Positions 28,386-40,688 of a DNA stretch of 64,000 nucleotides are shown piece by piece. Source of the DNA: Pseudoips prasinana (Eukaryota; Arthropoda; Insecta; Lepidoptera; Nolidae); the NCBI GenBank assembly GCA_951640165.1, contig OX621242.1, positions 11,587,501 to 11,651,500 of the forward strand. Reading direction: 5' to 3'. A program made the translations under genes and the position numbers. The notes beneath the pieces were generated by a model. The model ran no database searches, had not been told where the DNA came from, and was given only the letters and a program-made list of their open reading frames with translations. Within the stretch, counting starts at the first letter, position 1. Every line of letters begins with the position of its first letter.

Positions 28386-29192
28386 AGATAAATTCTAACT
28401 CGTCTGCTAACTCGTTACTCGTTTAAACAGAAAACTCGCACATATCTTTTAAAAATTTCGTATTACTGTTGTATTATTTATTGTACAATTTATTTATGCT
28501 ATTTATGTATACAGACATATAACAAATAGTCGCGTACACAAAGACTTGTCCTCAATCGACCCCACGACGTCCGGCTTAGCTATCAGGGTTAGAAACCACT
28601 AGACCAATAGTTTACCAGAGCTGATGAAAAAATTAAATGAAAATGAAAAAAGAACATTTTATATGCCAACAGTATTAAATGTATGCTATCTTGAACACGT
28701 AGTACGGGTAAAATGCCATCACTAACTACAGTATTAGCAATGGAAATACGAGTTCGTGCGTAGTTTACATTGAGCAATGGGGTAGGTCAGACATGCAAGT
28801 TGCTTTAATTCGATTTAAAACCATGTATGACATTGTAATGAGTACCATATGTTTATTAAAGATGGCAACGGGTGAGGTCTGCATCTATTATGCTGTAATG
28901 TGCCTTATAAACGTGATGGACTGATCGATATGTGGAATATTTTGTCTTTGGTGCTTAGTTATGTAAGGAGTGAAGGGAATCAAGGGGAGTGTACACTGTG
29001 GTCAGATATATTTAGCTCTAGGCTTAAGGTGTGGGGAGTAAGGAACTCACCGTGAAGTGTGAGTCACGCATCGCTCTATTAGATTTATTATCTTGCATAA
29101 ACCTGAGAAAGACTGACAAAGGTTTGCCTACAGCCTACAGACTACATATTAAACCCATTTTTCTATATTTCTTTATCTTTATAATCAACATA
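28386..29192. other. No feature recognised
   Basis: AT-rich DNA without a supported gene or repeat. Confidence 0.4.
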
Positions 29193-29405
29193 TAAGCCGA
29201 CGTTCGGCTGAACAAATGCCTCCCCCAAGGATGTCCACAATTGCCGGTTTTGCGCTACCCGCATTCAGCCGCTTGCTTCCAGCGACCCTCACAAGATCAT
29301 CGGCCCATCTTGTTGGGGACCTGCCCACGTTGCATCTTCCGGTTCGGTTAATTTTTCTGCCCCAACGGCAGACAGTTCTACGAGCTACATATGTGTCCCC
29401 CACTG
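29193..29405 (-). mobile_element. RTE-clade LINE 3' fragment with part of ORF2
   Basis: The minus strand encodes GRSPTRWADDLVRVAGSK, the end of an RTE polymerase, with upstream residues GRKINRTGRCNVG in the same frame. After that the reading frame shifts relative to the expected end. The tail has lost its ATGATG run. Confidence 0.75.
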
Positions 29406-29415
29406 TCACCGTATT

Positions 29416-29665
29416 ATATTTTTATTATTGTCTTTTATATTTCATTATGTATTTAATTTAATAACTGATAATTTCAGACTTTTAGTTTTCTTGATAGGGT
29501 GGAAACTTAAAACACTTAAGTAGATCTTTGTGTGTGTGAAATATTTTTATTATTGTCTTTTATATTTCATTATGTATTTAATTTAATAACTTATAATGTC
29601 AGACTTTTAGTTTTCTTGATAGGGTGGAAACTTAAAACACTTAAGTAGATCTTTGTGTGTGTGAA
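29416..29665. repeat. Tandem duplication, 2 x 125 bp
   Basis: Units 29416-29540 and 29541-29665 are almost identical (ATATTTTTATTATTGTC ... GTAGATCTTTGTGTGTGTGAA). The differences I see are GATAATTTC versus TATAATGTC in the middle. This is a recent local duplication. Confidence 0.9.
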
Positions 29666-29716
29666 TTGCTTTGTGAAAGTGATTAATATCTTAAGTATTG
29701 ATTATGTTACATCAAA

Positions 29717-29832
29717 TATAATAATGACAGTGATCGAGGCAAAAGAATTATGCAAAGGTCGTGACAAATGGAAATCCGTTGTCTCTGCCTACCCCTCTGG
29801 GAAACAGGCGTGAGTCTATGTATGTATGTAAA
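29717..29832 (+). mobile_element. Ret-C copy 2 (LINE ORF2 3' end)
   Basis: Reads through as IEAKELCKGRDKWKSVVSAY followed by PSGKQA, a stop, and a TATGTATGTATGTA tail. It resembles the extreme C-terminus of a non-LTR polymerase with a microsatellite tail. Confidence 0.65.
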
Positions 29833-30051
29833 TATAATAATTTAGTCTAAGATCTAGGATAAAAAAATACCACAGAGAAGTTGGGAGACAGAGTAATTAT
29901 TATAATATCATTACTGTTCCATCAACTACGTACATTTGAAATACTTACAGCTCTCATCTTTCCAAAGGATCTCTGGAAGAAATAGCTTAATGGATAGTAT
30001 AGGACCGGTCATTGTACAGGATTGTGTCAATTGTAGATATATTATAATTAA

Positions 30052-30321
30052 CTAGCGGCCCGGTACATGCTTCGCTACGTATAAGGCATAGTAATAAAAA
30101 AAATGATTATTGAGTTCATTTATTCAAACAACAAATATTTTAAATTGCTAAAAGATGTTGATTTTACACTTTTTCAAGACTTTTTTAAAATTTTCTCTAC
30201 GTACAAAGCTTCCCTGGACTTCCACGAATAATTCAAGACCAAAATTAGCCAAATCGGTAAAGGCATTGTTGAGTTATAACATTACAACGAAAAGTGGCAT
30301 TGATTTTTATATATATATAGA
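30052..30321 (-). mobile_element. Hel-B copy 2 (complete)
   Basis: Inverted relative to 20020-20293. The plus strand begins CTAGCGGCCCGGTACATGCT after an A and ends TATATATATAGA. Terminal TC and CTAG are both intact. Confidence 0.85.
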
Positions 30322-30837
30322 TAAGCATGGGCATCTTAAAAATTGACGCAATTTTGTAACTAAAACTTACAGAATGGAGGTCTGTAAAATCTAGTTTAAC
30401 GTTTTGAGCAAAAGTATGTGGATACCGGTCACCCAGGAAACATATGTTCAAAAAGAAGTACGAAAGGGCGCTTACGTATGAAGACACCAGGAAATTAAAG
30501 TACTGCACTTTAGAAAACTGATTGTGCATTAGATTACAATAATTATACAACAGACCTACAAAGTACATTTTTACATAATAATGCGGTAATACAATAATTA
30601 ATATTACTAGCGTATATACATTATGTCAGTTAGTTGTGTTACTTGGTGCGTAGTGCTTAGAGTATTCTACACAGGAGGTGTAATTATACAGCATTAGAAC
30701 TGCTTTGCTACGTTCGAAATTCTTTAAAATATTTCAAGATGTGTCAAAACGCAAAAACTGCCAGATAACTCAGTAGGCATCCTTTTTTGAAACAAATTTT
30801 GTTTAGTGTTAATTACATTTTTTTTAGATGTGTTGCT

Positions 30838-31079
30838 GTGTGACTGACGGTATAAAATATCGCCACCCCATTTCATACTGTGGAGGGCAGAGAAGTCTAC
30901 CTGAGCGTGTATCATCCAGAGAACGTGCTGTAGCGTCTCTGTTTACTACTATATATACTATATATACCACCATACTGTGATCGCCATCCCATCTGCCAAG
31001 AGTGGCGATTATGGCATATCCCTCATTCTTGGAGGAGGCTCTTTTTCAGCAGTGGACGTAAGCTGACACGATGATGATG
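30838..31079 (+). repeat. Rep-B copy 4
   Basis: GTGACTGACGG, TATCGCCACCCCATTTCATA, GGCGATTATGGCATATCCCT, CAGCAGTGGACGTAAGCTGA and a CGATGATGATG tail, in Rep-B order. Confidence 0.7.
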
Positions 31080-31554
31080 TCATGAGTTGAATTTGAGCAA
31101 CTCAATCCCAATTTGATAGGAGACAAGATATAATTTAAGTATATATTCATAAAATTACAAATGAAAATAGATGTATGTAATTATAGGTACTTTTGAGTTT
31201 AATCTACAGAAATATTTTTTTTTATTTATTTGACCCAAAAAGAACCAAGTATGAACTCAAAATCAACTTATTCCAAAATCAACCGAGTCAGTACTGTTGA
31301 TATGCGGTTGTGCTGTAATAACAAGCGGGCTAATTTACGATTTCTCTGTTTAGTATCAAATCAAACATGCGAAGGAAAAGGGAACACGCTCATATGTTAC
31401 CTCCAGTGTTAAATACTCTTAAATAATATTATGTCATTGTGTCGAAGCAAGTAAAAGTAATTCCTTCCTACTGTTTACGATCGGCCGTGCTGTGATTCTA
31501 TGCAAACCAGTTTTCTAATATTCACTTATTACTGTTACCTATGTTGTTAGTATG
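31080..31554. other. AT-rich DNA, no feature recognised
   Basis: No coding or repeat signal that I can support. Confidence 0.4.
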
Positions 31555-31795
31555 TTATATACTTATCTAATGGGCAGTGGCTACCCAGATTTGTTCAAAC
31601 CGGCCAGTAGGCTTCTGACATGCCTGATTATTTTCTAATGACTACAACAGATCCGACAGCCTAACTGCCCTACGTAGCACGGAGACATTCAAAAATTAAA
31701 CCACTTTGGTGGTCACCCACCTATAGACTGACCGCGAGCCTAGCTGTTTAACCAGGCCTATCACTTACGGTCCTGTGAAAGCACCTTTCAATGAG
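31555..31795 (-). mobile_element. SINE-5S copy (near full length)
   Basis: On the minus strand: CTCATTGAAAGG, TAAGTGATAGGCCTGGTTAA, ACAGCTAGGCTCGCGGTCAG and GGTGGGTGACCACC. This is the order of the 5S rRNA internal promoter (AAGCAGC..GG, GGTCAGT, GGATGGGTGACC). The family-specific body and 3' end (CTGGCCGGTTTGAACAAAT) follow. Confidence 0.7.
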
Positions 31796-31879
31796 TGTAT
31801 ATATATTGTATGGTTGTTCATCCATTACATCATTCATCATGGACATCCATTTATCTTACAAAACAAAGCTGACGAAGGT

Positions 31880-32090
31880 ATTAGATTTAGAGCAGCAGCC
31901 TAGAGGCTGGAAACTGGCGGTATTATACACTCGTGACTCAAAAAACACGTAAAGGTCGTACTTGGTCGTTTGGGATAGTCGTCCCATCGAATTATGCAAG
32001 TGAGCGAATAGTCAACGTGCACTGACTATTCCCTCAGTTGCAGGTGCTTACATGCTCTTTGAGACTCATGTTTGCGTCTGTGAGACACTC
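31880..32090 (+). repeat. SINE-T2 body fragment
   Basis: ACTCGTGACTCAAAAAACAC, GTAAAGGTCGTACTTGG and GTCGTCCCATCGAATTATG match the middle of the SINE-T2 copy at 41359. The head and 3' end are missing. Confidence 0.55.
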
Positions 32091-32573
32091 CTTTCTTACA
32101 AGATTTATTCATAAAAACTACATTATGTATATTTGTGTGGAAGACTCCTAAAGACATTCTCTCCCATTCAACCTTTTGATGATGCATTATGTAGAGAAAT
32201 TGGGATATAAAGCAAGCTTAGAAGACATACAAATTACAAAAAGAAAGCTATAATAGTTTGTTAAAAATATTTTGCGTGTTCGGCTAGTTGCCCTAAAGAT
32301 TGGCCATCCTATCTGAAATTCGACTGAACACCATATATCTAGAGAAGTATGAATAAAAAATAATTCAAATCTAAATTTCATTAAAAGTCGATGAAGAATA
32401 AGTAATTGGCATTGTATATGATTACTTACTTATTTACAAAGGTATGTGGTAAAACTACACGATCCATAGTTATTACGTTTTGAATGCAATATGTTACCTG
32501 TAACAATCAAAGTAAGTTTATTTATTACTTCTTATGCAAATAAGAGACATAGTTGATAAATATAAAACGGTAA

Positions 32574-32689
32574 GTACACACGGCTACATATCAGGCTATT
32601 CATTTCCAATATAAGCTGACCTCTCATTGTATGAAAATCCTATACAGCTTATACTGGAAATGTATAAATTGATATGTAGCCATGTGAAC
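32574..32689. mobile_element. MITE-2 copy 2
   Basis: CACACGGCTACATATCAGGC on the left pairs with AATTGATATGTAGCCATGTG on the right, with the CAATATAAGCTGACC/CAGCTTATACTGG block inside. TA flanks the left end; the right flank is changed to AA. Confidence 0.8.
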
Positions 32690-34483
32690 ATACATCGTAT
32701 GTTGATAAATATTTTTCTTATTTACCTAACATTCCAGTAAGTTATATGAGCATAGTTAAGCAAGTGAGCATTCTTATTATAGAATTAACATTTACAATAA
32801 AATCATTAATTGTACGTTGTTTCGTTGTCGCCTTCCAAATAAATAATAATAAATATTTCTTTTATTTCATTTTATTTATTTATCGCAACATAGTTAACAT
32901 TCCAGGTTTACATGCAATGCGATAATTATTTAAATCACTACTCTAAATATACTACAAAATATCATAGTATTGACAAAGAAGATTTGAGTATAAAAACAAC
33001 ACAGGTTTTTTTTCTTTTAGTATCACTCAGTACTTACTATTATTATTATTTTTAGGGAAAGCTTAAAGATTATCATGATGTAATATGATATACATATTAG
33101 TCTAAGTTCCTATAAGGAATAATTTCACTTCTAAAAATGATAATTCATTCAGATAAGGTTTTAAATGTTCATTATTTTTTTTGAAAACTAAAAAAAAAAA
33201 TTATGTAATACATTTGTACTTCTTTACTTATGTTCATGTTTATTAAATATTATACAAAGAAATAAACGAAAGCTGACATTTGAGATAACGTAGCGTAGAT
33301 AAGAATTATATCCTGTCGGTATTAATCGATTGAAACAAAGTGAGAGTATTCGTAAATATGTAGAGAGCCGATAAAGCTAATGTTACATCTAAGCGGAACC
33401 CACTTATTCATAGTTATGAAGTACCGTTGAAAACATTTAGCACTATCGCACTAACATGATCTCCTGACAGATAGCGAGACACGAGACGTCTAGATGAGTG
33501 TTTGCCTACAGCTCCTTCAAGGCACCGTTACATACCGAATTTTGCTTTCGCACTTAAATACTGGTAAACTCGTTTTTGACATTTATGGCTGGCTCGTAAT
33601 GGACATATAATAAAACTACATTTTTTAATCCACTAATGTTAAGTAAAGGTATGTAGCTAGTCTGGTGATAATTAATACATTGGATTTAAAATTTCCGGTA
33701 TCTACCTGTAAGCATGTAGTAATCACATTTTTCTGACCGATATTGATACGACTGGGAGTTTATTTAATTTTTCTATAATATTGTGGGAAAATGGTTGCTT
33801 GAATAGTTTGATTGATAGATTAAAATTTGCGCAACAAAATTATTGAGGTATGTAGAGGTTATCGAACACATTGTAAGGTTACTCTACGAGTACCAGTAAC
33901 CGTTTATGATATTTCTAAAAATGTATAATATTATGTTTTATATTTCTGTTTAAAAGTCTCTATCTGTGTCCTACTACTTTCCAGATATATGATGCTGCAG
34001 ATGCTTTCTATTTAATTTTTTTTTTAATGTAAGAATGTGAAACTGCATTGATGGAGGGAAAAGATTTAACGATCTTTTTAATCCCAAACGGGTCATTAAT
34101 CGCGTGCATACACGCTTTATTTGCAAGTTTTTTTTTTCACGTTACGCAATCTAATATCATAACTAGAAAAGATTATGAAACCTCTTTCTGCTTAACCCGT
34201 TTAAGCACATGTGGTTTTTTGCAAGAATTCGTAGATTATGCAATTGAATATTTAAATTTTTAAAAGCCGCCGTGTATGTAATTTTTCGTCTGTCCTAATT
34301 GGTAAGACCCGTGGAGTTGTAACTCGTTTGCTAACAATTCATACATTATACAACAGCTGATTTTAGGGCGATGTAGGCGTGAGATACATACAAAAAATAT
34401 CTTCATAATGGAATAGACGAATTCCAAAACAAAAATGTTGAAATTGCGATGTGAAAAATGATGTAAATCGTATGTGCTAACTC
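32690..34483. other. AT-rich DNA, no feature recognised
   Basis: A long stretch with A/T homopolymer runs and no supported gene. The 71-codon frame near 34048 has no similarity that I can identify. Confidence 0.45.
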
Positions 34484-34593
34484 GTACATACGGCTACACA
34501 TCAAGCTATACATTTCCAGTATAAGCTGGTCTCGCGTTGTATAGGATTTCCGGGATATTGGAAATGTATAGCTTGATATGTAGCCGTGTGTAC
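34484..34593. mobile_element. MITE-2 copy 3
   Basis: CATACGGCTACACATCAAGC / GCTTGATATGTAGCCGTGTG with TA on both sides. It is more symmetrical than copies 1 and 2. Confidence 0.8.
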
Positions 34594-35039
34594 ATTATAA
34601 ATCCAATGAACGAATGAAAGAAATGAAAATACAAATAGCTTATAGCCACCAGCATGTTTAATTAAAAATAGATAATTAATTGTTTGTATAATGAAACTTC
34701 AAGCTACCAACATAATGTTGCTGTATCTATACGATCTGTGAAATACATCGAAGTTGAAACAACAATTGCAAATCATAAATCGACGAACGGTCATTTCTTA
34801 ATGTGTGTTCAATTATTTCTACTGTAAACTTTACTTTCTTAATGTATCAGCATTAATGGATTTTCTATACCTTATTAGGTTAATTAGTATTTACTACTAA
34901 AATTAACAAGTTACAATTGGTTAGGTATTTCACTGACATACTTAACTATAGAATAGAAAACTGTAGTTATAAAACCAATGAGTAGGTAATTACTATTGAG
35001 TAAAAGTACCTGCCATTCGTTAACGAGGAATGAGTGAAA
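34594..35039. other. AT-rich DNA, no feature recognised
   Basis: No coding or repeat signal that I can support. Confidence 0.4.
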
Positions 35040-35130
35040 ATATTCTGTGAAGTCTGCCAACACTAGACAGCGTAGTGGAGTATTATATAGTATATGATCT
35101 CTCATTATGAGAGGCCTTGCCCTGAAGTGG
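35040..35130 (+). repeat. Decayed LINE tail fragment
   Basis: CGTAGTGGAGTATTATATAG, CTCTCATTATGAGAGG and CCTTGCCCTGAAGTGGGATA resemble 47855-47955 in order and content. Likely the 3' end of a non-LTR element. Confidence 0.45.
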
Positions 35131-35595
35131 GATAATATTATTACGTAGAAAACGTAACCCCCTTAAACCTACATATGAGTTGCAAGTCTCACGTTCAGAG
35201 TGTTCCCTCCTCTACCACGCGATGGACTTGGTTTCCGCACGGTAAATCCATGGAATGCTAAAAAACAGAAAGTCGAGTGATAATAGAAAGTTAGTATTTA
35301 TAAAAATATATATATAAACCTTTAAAATATTTTGATAGAAACTATTTTTCTATGGTAACGATTCACAACGGCAAAATATTAAATAAAAAAAAATGCCTTA
35401 ACATAACCTAATTATTGCCTATTAAATGCCGTATTATTGATCAATGACTTAAATTATTATTGAAATAAACATTACGGAATTTACTAAATGGAAAGTAAGA
35501 AACTTTTAGCCGCATACTACCACTCTGTGGAATCAATGCGGAGGTATTTCCGATCAGGTATGACATGGCAATCTTGAAGAAGCGAGTCTATTCGT

Positions 35596-35690
35596 TAAAG
35601 GCCGGCAACGCACTTGCGGTTCATCTGGTGTTGCTAGAGTCCATGGATGGGGGTGATCACATACCATCAGGTGACCGTCATTTTTCAGCA
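35596..35690 (+). repeat. Ret-G fragment
   Basis: AAGGCCGGCAACGCACTTGC, CATCTGGTGTTGCTAGAGTC and ATACCATCAGGTGACCGTC match the 3' half of Ret-G. Confidence 0.6.
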
Positions 35691-36494
35691 CAATGTACAA
35701 GCGGTAGAAGCCTCTAGCAGAAGCTATTACCCAGCTTATAATTAGATTATAGCAATTAATTTTATATACTTACTTATACCAACGCCTTTCTACAAAAACC
35801 ACTTGAAATTAGGAACAATAAAATTAATACCTATTTTTGATACGTCAGTTTATTAATACATCGTGCTGAAAAACACGGTCGCACATCTGGGATCAGTATT
35901 ATAATTATTATTATAGATTAGCTTTAAATATTTTATTTGAACATATTTACACATATTATAAAAAGTAAGTATTTAAATATATTATGGTTTGTTATTGAAG
36001 TCCATTCCAAATTTTAGCTGAATCATATCGACTGTAAGAATATTGGAGGCCTTTAGTATACAACTTGTTGGTATAATTTGCTAATAAACTGGATAATTTA
36101 AATTTGCCAGCTTTCGCTTGCCGCTTGGCGCACGGATTAATCCGGATTTCCGTCATGTTTGTTAATCTAAGATTTGCCACTGCTCCAAAGTCGTAATGCA
36201 ATAAGTTGTTTATATATGTATACACATGTATGTAACTCTCAGAGTCAATGTGTTTCTGATACATGAAAAGGTAACAACAAACTAACAAACAAATACTTTC
36301 AGAAGGATATCTTATAATATTATATAAAACTTAGGTATAAAATTGACTTCTATATAGTCTAGTTTATAACTTAACTAGTTTTCACCTACAGCTGCGTCTT
36401 CCAGCAAGGTAGATTAGATATTTTTTCCCAAATTGTTGTTATACAATATGTTAATCCGTACTAAAATACATAGTGCCATTTAACTCAATGGAGA

Positions 36495-36580
36495 CAAATG
36501 GGAACTTGGGTGGGAATCGAACCCACGAACTTCGGCGTGAAATGCAAGCATTTACCAACCACGCCAACCGGCTCGTCGAT
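36495..36580 (-). repeat. tRNA-like SINE head
   Basis: Minus strand: GGTTGGCGTGGTTGGTAAAT (box A) and GGGTTCGATTCCCACC (box B, consensus). It is the head of a SINE-T1-type element with no matching body downstream. A tRNA pseudogene is possible, but no complete cloverleaf is evident. Confidence 0.6.
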
Positions 36581-37223
36581 TTTCGTCGTTTACCGTCTTC
36601 ATCTATTTTATGTAGGGCATTATATAGCTTCATAATAATATAATACAAACAGAGAAACTAATCCAAACGCTAAATCAAACAAAAAATGCTAGCCGAAAAT
36701 TATTTATAACTTTCTTCTCCGTGTAGTCTACTTAGCTCGAGAAAGCTGCAGGTTATTAAGGGTAGGATCCTAGCCACACGATAACAATACAGAATCTTAA
36801 TTGAAATTTAACGCATAAAAATAAAAGAGTGCATAACTACCCAACCCATATGGCTAAGAAAAATAAGCTTAATATACCTAAAATAGATAATTATTATGGT
36901 AAGAGAACTAGGAAATGGTTAACGCCAACTTTGGTAAATGTGACATAGTAAACAATACTAAGTCTAAATACCAATTAAAAAAATACTGAGATAGCATTAT
37001 TTATCTGAGAACAACTATTTAGTTAACAACAAAAGTACCTAGTAGATCTATCCTCAACTTGTACAACCTTCAAAAATATAATATTTATTTGCTAGTGTGG
37101 TTGATGTACCTAACATCAGCTACACTGGTAAATGAATATTATTACTTCTTGATTAAGTCGATATGGCATATATGTATGTATTTAAAAATAAATCTTATTT
37201 CTTCCTTTACTTTGTGTTGTATA
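36581..37223. other. AT-rich DNA, no feature recognised
   Basis: No coding or repeat signal that I can support. Confidence 0.4.
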
Positions 37224-37339
37224 AACTAATTAGTAACAAATTTCTATCATCATCTTTCATCATCATCTTTCTATCATTATCTTTCTATCATCATCTTTCT
37301 ACTATCATCTTTCTATCATCATCTTTAACTAATTAGTAA
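37224..37339. repeat. CTTTCTATCATCAT minisatellite between direct repeats
   Basis: About six irregular units of CTTTCTATCATCAT lie between two copies of AACTAATTAGTAA (37224 and 37327). Confidence 0.8.
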
Positions 37340-37759
37340 TAAAAATGTAAACAGAGCGAGGACGTTGCCGACAAACTGCTGTGCAGTTTGGCAAAAATGT
37401 CAAAAACTTAAATGTGTATTTCTTTTCAATAAAAATAACACAAAAAATGCGTCCTTTACTGAAGTAACTCAACTCAACTTAAAAGTCATTTATTCCGAAA
37501 AAATATTACATTTGTATGGAATCGTCATTTTTTTTTACTCTACCGTGCAGTGCATGTCATGGCAGCTACTGAGAAACACTGCCAGAAAACTCAGTAGGAA
37601 TCCTTTTTTTAAATATTAATTTCTTAATATAAAATTACATTGTATGTACTTAAATGTGTTAATCTAGAGCGACTCAATCCCATGCCGTTTTGTCGCTTAA
37701 ATAATCAGAAGTTCTGTAGTAAGCCCTGCTACACAATTTGGATTTTATAGTCCTTTTAA

Positions 37760-37850
37760 ACTTATTCGTAGACATTTCTATGATGGCCTCTTGAATTTTA
37801 GTCCGAGCACCATAAGGGTGCCATCAGGTGGATTTCACTTAAACTTAACT
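37760..37850 (+). repeat. Decayed retroposon fragment
   Basis: GCACCATAAGGGTGCCATCA and TTCACTTAAACTTAACTAAC resemble the fragment at 27885-28010. Confidence 0.4.
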
Positions 37851-38247
37851 AACTAACTTAACAAACTACTAGGTAGAGTACCCTCTGCATAAAGGCCATA
37901 AAATTTGTGTAATGTTGCACTAGTGGATGTAATTAGATTTACTGGAAATGTCTGATGATTGAGCCACAAAACTATTAAACACCATTCGCTACAACTACTA
38001 CTAACTACCACGTCTTCCGCACTCATTTACATAAAATATAGACAATGACGTATATATAAAAAAAAGATTAACACAAATAACAAATGTCAACTATAACAGG
38101 TATCGCGTATGACCTTTATATATGGCAATAACTTAAAATAAGCTAGCTAAATAACGAAATCAGAAGTGCTATGTAATTTTTTCATACCGTTCGATTAGCT
38201 ATTTAACTCGAAAATAAAATTATCAAAACGCTAGTCATAAATGTAGA

Positions 38248-38468
38248 TGTGTGGTGACGGCATAGAATATCATCAACCCATCTCATCCCGTGGGGGACGT
38301 AGAAATCCGAGGGAATACCTACCGGAGAACGGGCAGTAGCGTTTTTCTGTGAACTATGACCATCAAACTGCGATCGCCAACCCGTCTACCAAGCGTGGCG
38401 ATTATGGCATATCCCCCCATTCTTTGGGGAGGCTTTTGTCTAGCAGTGGACTTTGGCTGACATGATGA
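38248..38468 (+). repeat. Rep-B copy 5 (well preserved)
   Basis: Runs in full from GTGTGGTGACGGCATAGAAT through CATCTCATCCCGTGGGGGAC, GCGATCGCCAACCCGTCTAC, GGCGATTATGGCATATCCCC, to TCTAGCAGTGGACTTTGGCT and GACATGATGA. Confidence 0.75.
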
Positions 38469-39329
38469 ATCATAAATTAAATATTGCGTTTTTTTTTTTA
38501 TCCGTGCACTTAAATATCTGTATGTCCTTAACTAGAAATAACTGTTTATTTTTGAATTAAATATATAGTATACTTAACTATATTACGAGAAACATATTCT
38601 GCCTATTTACCAACGTTTTATTTTAATCTTCGTGAGTTTTTTTTTATAGACCTTTTTTATTTTATACAGTTTAAAAGCCTCGTTAGATGTCTACAGGGCG
38701 AGTTCAATAACTCTGAAACCAGGATAATCACAGCTCATACGATACTGCTAATAAACGGATATACTAGGTATACAAGTAAGTCCCTTTTAGTGGAAATAAA
38801 TTGACGATTCCTTGAAAGCTTACTTATACAAGTAACTATATTTATTATACAAATAACACTGAGCCCATCGTACTGGCACAAAACCATAAATATGGATAAC
38901 GCATCTGACAACAAGTATCAGCAACTTCCAAAGAACTGGTCTTGTCTTGCCTTATCACTTTTTGTGGTATCTTGACCGACATTTGGAGCGATTTAAACAA
39001 GTCTGGTGGGACTGCTTTTGGCATCAAAGTAAACAGACAAAATTCGCGGAACCATCATACTAGTGAAAGTTTTTGTAAATGTCAACACCTTTGTAGCGTT
39101 GCACATACTGCTTATGTTTTTTTTATTAATGGCATATTTAACTAGGTATTGTAGTAACACCAAATATTTAATTTCAGTAATCGTACGTAGGAATGGAACC
39201 TATGAACCACGAGGATTACTGCTCGGCCGGCACGAATTAGATTCGAAGTGATCACGTCATGCGATGCTGCGTTACCTATGAAACTTACAGAAAACATAAA
39301 TACTGAACAATATTGCATACTGCACGTGT
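38469..39329. other. No feature recognised
   Basis: AT-rich DNA. Frames at 38845-39251 overlap on both strands and lack recognisable similarity. Confidence 0.4.
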
Positions 39330-39500
39330 GGCGCGGCGCTGTGGGTAAAACAGTTGCTTCGCCGCTTCGTGTCCCGGGTTCGTATCCCGCGCTGAACTAT
39401 TTGTGTGACCCATAAATAGTTGTTTTAAGTCTGGATGTAATCTGTTTCCGTCTATTAAATGTTTGCAAAGTACCCCGCGAGACAGGGATTAGATACCCTA
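39330..39500 (+). mobile_element. SINE-T3 (tRNA-derived SINE)
   Basis: Head: GCGGCGCTGTGGGTAAAAC (degenerate box A) and GGGTTCGTATCCCGC (box B). Body: ATTTGTGTGACCCATAAATA, TTTTAAGTCTGGATGTAATC and TACCCCGCGAGACAGGGATT. Fragments of the same family are at 10975, 14498, 28255 and 46070. Confidence 0.7.
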
Positions 39501-40412
39501 GCACAGGCATCGTCTTTCAAAATCAAAAAATAATTAAGAAAACTTACTAGCCAAATTATGATTGTAATATAATAATTTTATTAAGAGTTCTGATCTCAAG
39601 AATAGGGCATGTTAAATGAGCCAATTTAGTTTAGTCTAGTGATACAAAGAGTAAATAAGGATTGTTAAAAGCTGTCTTACTAATTTTGCACTTCTAACAA
39701 CAATGTTAATAGAATTAGAACAGGAAAATCACAAATAAAACTAATAGTCACTATGCGCTTATGGCGCTGGTTTGGTGTTTAAAAGCAATTTTTTTGCCGA
39801 CACTACGAAGATGACCATGTTGTTAAAAACATATAGGACAAATTTGACTATATTTTGACCCCCAAAACACGTTTAAACATAGAAAATAATTACAAAGTCA
39901 TATCAGAAAAATGCTTAAAAGAAAATAATCTCGAAAAATGACAAAAAAAATTAAATTGTGATTATAATGTGTAGTGCGATTATAACTAGAAACAACATTT
40001 TATAATTAGCAACAACATGCTGGTCAGTAGATTATACTTTTTTCACAATTAATGATATCGTTCTATTTCTCCCTGATTTTACTCTATTTTAAACCGTGGT
40101 TTATACTTTTATACGCGCTACACTAGTACGATATTATAAAATTAAGTGTTGTCAGCCTCTTAAGCTACGAACAATACACACTGACAGAATAATTTACTAA
40201 TTCCTTAGCTAGGACACTTACCGAACAGCAATGTAACTAGTTCAGCGGCACTGTTCATATGATTTATTAAAGAAAGTGGAATAAAACGTTTATAATAATA
40301 CGATTATAAGAAGTCTATGGTGTCGATCTCTACCTTGAATCTCTACTTAACTGAAGGGCGATAGACTGGTAGAGCATAATTTTTATTTGGTCTATGATCG
40401 ATGGATTGTGTA
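39501..40412. other. AT-rich DNA, no feature recognised
   Basis: No coding or repeat signal that I can support. Confidence 0.4.
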
Positions 40413-40530
40413 AATACAGACGCCCGTAATTTCCCTTATTGAAAGTGAACCTTATGCATTTCTGATAAAGTTGAAATTCTATTAAAGAAATTTGATAGAT
40501 CGGGGTAGCTGGATGTCCTGGCATCTGTAC
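40413..40530. mobile_element. MITE-1 copy 3, decayed
   Basis: Left end CAGACGCC with the following CAGCACATC lost. Right end GGGGTAGCTGGATGTCCTGG and CATCTG. Flanking TA on both sides. The shorter left arm breaks the palindrome. Confidence 0.75.
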
Positions 40531-40688
40531 TTGCACTTTGCAGAATCCACTACAGTAAGGCAGAGGACACCCTTGCATTTCAGTGGGACAGTTTTAGGCT
40601 ACAATATCGTACTATTTACTTACATATACTTGAAAAATACCAAGAGATGAGAAGATATATGACAAACGAACGTAGTTAGAGTGTACAA

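Noticed and set aside
35992..36288. 98-codon minus-strand frame ending like a LINE polymerase C-terminus (LQYSYSRYDSAKIWNGLQ)
   Set aside because: The ending is only loosely similar to polymerase tails (...K.WN.LP) and the rest is unremarkable, so I could not separate it from chance.
36495..36580. Possible tRNA gene (good box A and box B)
   Set aside because: I could not find a pairing acceptor stem, and the head matches the SINE-T1 type, so a SINE head is more likely.
37240..37335. Possible CRISPR-like spaced repeat
   Set aside because: The CTTTCTATCATCAT units are irregular simple repeats with no unique spacers, in a eukaryotic context.
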